Assembly: GCA_903813345.2 (NCBI GenBank)
Contig: CAIIXF020000012.1
Span: forward strand, 29,896,184-29,960,183
Reading direction: 5' to 3'
Length of the DNA: 64,000 nucleotides
DNA from: Owenia fusiformis
Taxonomy: Eukaryota; Annelida; Polychaeta; Sabellida; Oweniidae
Under the pieces are notes generated by a model, which worked only from the letters and a program-made list of their open reading frames with translations, did no database searches and had not been told where the DNA came from. Within the stretch, counting starts at the first letter, position 1; each line of letters begins with the position of its first letter. Shown piece after piece: positions 61,137 to 64,000 of this stretch. Both the position numbers and the translations under genes were made by a program.

Positions 61137-61396
61137 TATCCTATGCCAAGTAGAGTTTTAGGGAGATAAGTTGGTAATATATATCCCGTATCCTGATTTT
61201 GAGGTTTCAATATCCAGAACCTCCAAATCTCCCGCCATATCTCCCGCTTCGGTGCATATCTTCCCGCTTCCGGTGCATATCTTCCCGCTTCCGGTAATGC
61301 AATAAAATGACTTTGCATATGAATGATTTGTTTATTTTCACACCTTGTACTATTGAAATGGCCATATGCTCCTGAAAACTCTACTTGGTATAGGAT
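61137..61396. mobile_element. Small inverted-repeat element with a 22-bp tandem repeat
   Basis: Inverted ends ATGCCAAGTAGAGTTTT and AAAACTCTACTTGGTAT surround three near-copies of a 22-bp CTTCCCGCTTCCGGTGCATAT unit at about 61234-61300. No target duplication was fixed. Confidence 0.5.
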
Positions 61397-61609
61397 AAAG
61401 CAGTTATGTACGGTCGGTTTGGATATTGGGTTCATCCCTCGTGAGATATGCACATCTACCTTCAGTCCCTACGGTCCCTCAGGTAGATATGCATATCTCC
61501 CTCTGGATAAACCCCATATCCAAAACCTCCCAGTACATAACCCTTATTTATTGACCGGCAATATGGCCCGCCACTATGACGTAACTGCTCATGTTGATAT
61601 AGTAAAATA

Positions 61610-61870
61610 AATGCCTTCTAAACTAGCACTCATAACCCTAGAATAGGACCGGTAAGGTGGTAATAATTGTTTTTCTTGTCTGTCTATCATATTAGAATTG
61701 ATTTCATGATTAATGTCAAATATATGACCTCAGATTTTATTCAGATTTCGGTCTTTTAACAATGAGTAGAATATAATTTTTGGTCATACATTGCGCCATA
61801 AATTATAAAATAACGGTCTTTATTCCTTGAATAAATGCCTTCTAAACTAGCACTTATACCCCTAGAACAG
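61610..61870 (+). repeat. Dispersed direct repeat
   Basis: ATAAATGCCTTCTAAACTAG and about 30 following bases occur at 61610 and 61833. The second copy runs into a fragment of the CACATTTGCTCCGA MITE family. Confidence 0.55.
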
Positions 61871-62331
61871 GCCTGGTAATATCGTGGTCACATTGCTCCG
61901 ATATTTACTACGACGCCCGGCCGATTGAGTATTTTTTATTCAATTCAATAATAATGTATCTAGGCGCAAAACTAATCATTTATCCGCGTCTATGGTATTT
62001 TGTGGTTCATGGTATTTCACAAACACAAAGTTGATCATCATTTTTTATTCATAGAATTTATTTTGACATTTCATATCTAAAACATAATATTGTAGTGGCT
62101 CTGGTTATCGAATTATAATAAATTACTCGGTATAGGCTTAATATACTAATCTAGATGTAACCAAAATCTTTATAAATCATGTAAAAACTCCTATTTAGGA
62201 ACCCTTATTATAACAAGTTGGATTAGTGTTCGTCTTCGAAAATAAGGACGTCAGCAAGGAAGTATTTTAAGCGATTTTTAAAAAGACGATTATATCCAAG
62301 AGGCCTAAATATTGCATATTAGAGCTATATA

Positions 62332-63405
62332 CAGAACGTTCAATAAATACTGATAAAATTGCTGAATTTTTTTTATATTTCTGACTAACTTTTCTACTGA
62401 ACGTAGTTGAGTATTGTGCTGTGAGAATTACAAGAATGCACTCTAACAGGAAGGTGGTACTGGATGGAGCCTAAGATGGTTCGCTGTGGTTTAGATATGC
62501 ACGAAAATCTTTTCAAAAGAACCACTTCAAATGTGAACATTTTCATAAAATACTAAGATGCCTTGGCATCAAGGAAGTGCACTCTAACAGGAAGGTGGTA
62601 CTGGATGGAGCCTAAGATGGTTCGCCGTGGTTTAGATCTGCACGAAAATCTTTTCAAAAGAACCACTTCAAATGTGAACAGTTTCATTCATAATTTTATT
62701 TTGAATCGATTTTGACAGTTGGGTAATACACACTGGTACTAAGATACCTTGGCATCACCTAACATGGCTGCTGAACAGAATATATCAATGATATTCATCA
62801 AATTAGAAGCAGCGTCAAGTTCTATATACATGTAACCATAAGTTAATCAAAATAGGATGCAACAAAGGACATTACTGAAGGTTTTGGGGAGGACACTATA
62901 TCTATCCCTGGCATATATCATTGGTTCTGCTATTTCAAATAGGGAGAAAGTCAGTTGAAGATGAACCCAGACAGGAGTGACCAAAAGCTGTAACTTCCCA
63001 TAGTCAGATTGATGCAATATACTTATTGAATGAATTCCTATCAGAAAAATTGCAGACATGACTAATTCAAATTTTGGTTGCACGCATCATTTTATTCATA
63101 ATGATTAAGAAATGACATTGATTTGTGACAAGTTTGTGCGCAAACAATTGACTGAGGAACAATTTTCATTTTGATGATTTTGAATTCGATGGTGTCAAAT
63201 TATTCGAGAAAGATTTGTCTTTTCATATCCAAAGTACGTTTTAGGGGAAAAATCAAAATTATGAAAGATATTGAACTTTTTGTAAGTGAAACATATTTTT
63301 TGAGACACACTGTATATTACTCAACGATCCACACTAAAATAATTAGTTAGATATCTGAAAAAATAAAAAGTTACAGCATTTTATCAGTACTTATTGAACG
63401 CCCTG
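62332..63405. mobile_element. Mariner-like relic with GTTCAATAAATACTGATAAA ends
   Basis: Left end CAGAACGTTCAATAAATACTG is flanked by TA; right end CAGTACTTATTGAACGCCCTG is followed by TG. The interior contains a 141-bp tandem duplication (62437-62577 and 62578-62718) and a fragment of another mariner family ending at 63312. No usable transposase frame is seen. Confidence 0.6.
63180..63312. mobile_element. Fragment of the 9908-10865 mariner family
   Basis: Matches one arm of that element (GATGGTGTCAAATTATTCGAG ... TTTTTGAGACACACTG) with its outer end at 63312. The opposite end is absent. Confidence 0.6.
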
Positions 63406-64000
63406 TGTAAAACCTCTTCAGTTTGATTATCGATGATTTTATTTGTGTCTTATCTGTGTCCGATATTTTTTAATTATTTTTTTTTCTTCGACACCATCCC
63501 CATTATCTGAAAAGAACATTGGTTGATTGAGTTTTAACGAGTTATATTATTTTACAGGCTATACGTATTAACATGTATAAGTCCAATTCGTTCGAATAGG
63601 TAGGGTTCTTTGGCAGGAGTTTTTAGCAGAACCGAGGCCTGTTTGAAATTATGCAACTGTTGTCGGTAATGCATGCAAGTTGAAGAGAAGATGGTGTGCA
63701 TACATACATGTATTACTGTACTTTCAGGTGCAAGATGACGACGATAACTCTGGCGACAACGATGACTGATGGTGCTCATGATGATGACGACGTTAATACG
63801 ATTTGTTGCTTGAGGCATATCTAAACATTGTGATTGTTTGTGTTGAAGTGATGTCTATACTCAAAACGATCTAATGATATTAGGATTATAATACGAAGTG
63901 TGAACTCAGAAACTAATTTTTGGAAATATGTTGTCCTTGAAGCAATCTTTTATCTCTGACAATTGACTCAGGCTAACTCGGATTCATTGCTCTTGTATGT
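63406..64000. other. Unassigned DNA at the right edge
   Basis: I see no gene or repeat that can be supported here. Confidence 0.4.

Overview
This window is eukaryotic, almost certainly from an invertebrate animal and probably a marine one. It is AT-rich, its genes have GT-AG introns, and it carries many decayed DNA transposons (Tc1/mariner, hAT, TTAA-target elements, palindromic MITEs). I cannot fix the phylum from the sequence alone. There is no rRNA, no intact tRNA, no CRISPR array and nothing prokaryotic. Most long ORFs outside the genes below are by-products of repeats.

The only clear genes are a tandem cluster of five secreted fibrinogen-related-domain (FReD) lectin-like genes, all on the minus strand. 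They are called A (3349-4782), B (8472-15629, broken), C (22587-23997), D (32272-35471) and E (40768-44353). Each has two exons. Exon 1 (148 or 154 bp) encodes a signal peptide and a short acidic helical stalk. A phase-1 GTGAGT donor joins it to a 653-bp exon 2 encoding a compact FReD. Ca2+-site aspartates and the WWY..C motif are kept, and two extra cysteines enclose a four-residue loop that differs in all five genes. A, B and C share one kind of exon 1 and promoter; D and E share another. In the C-terminal half the grouping changes: A, B and D are one type, C and E the other. The cluster is therefore mosaic.

Gene B was intact until a 5.65-kb DNA element with inverted repeats of about 1 kb landed in its FReD exon. 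The paralogues fix a 3-bp target duplication. Two more large elements (16883-19801 and 27188-31877, the latter with a partial second copy at 1-2961) also begin with TAG, end with CTA and have 3-bp A/T target duplications. I see no transposase in any of them.

From 32.3 to 55.7 kb lies a tandem segmental duplication of a FReD unit (unit 1 32272-40767, unit 2 40768-55656). Its junction falls at the stop codon of gene E. Unit 2 carries a 6.1-kb insertion (about 45380-51514) that splits an older mariner relic. Inside this is a 4.4-kb TTAA-target element sitting in a 476-bp repeat array. From 55.7 kb to the end I see only repeats and unassigned sequence.

No operon-like organisation is present. The genes probably act in parallel as secreted, Ca2+-dependent recognition proteins. 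That role is inferred from the domain family and not shown by the sequence.
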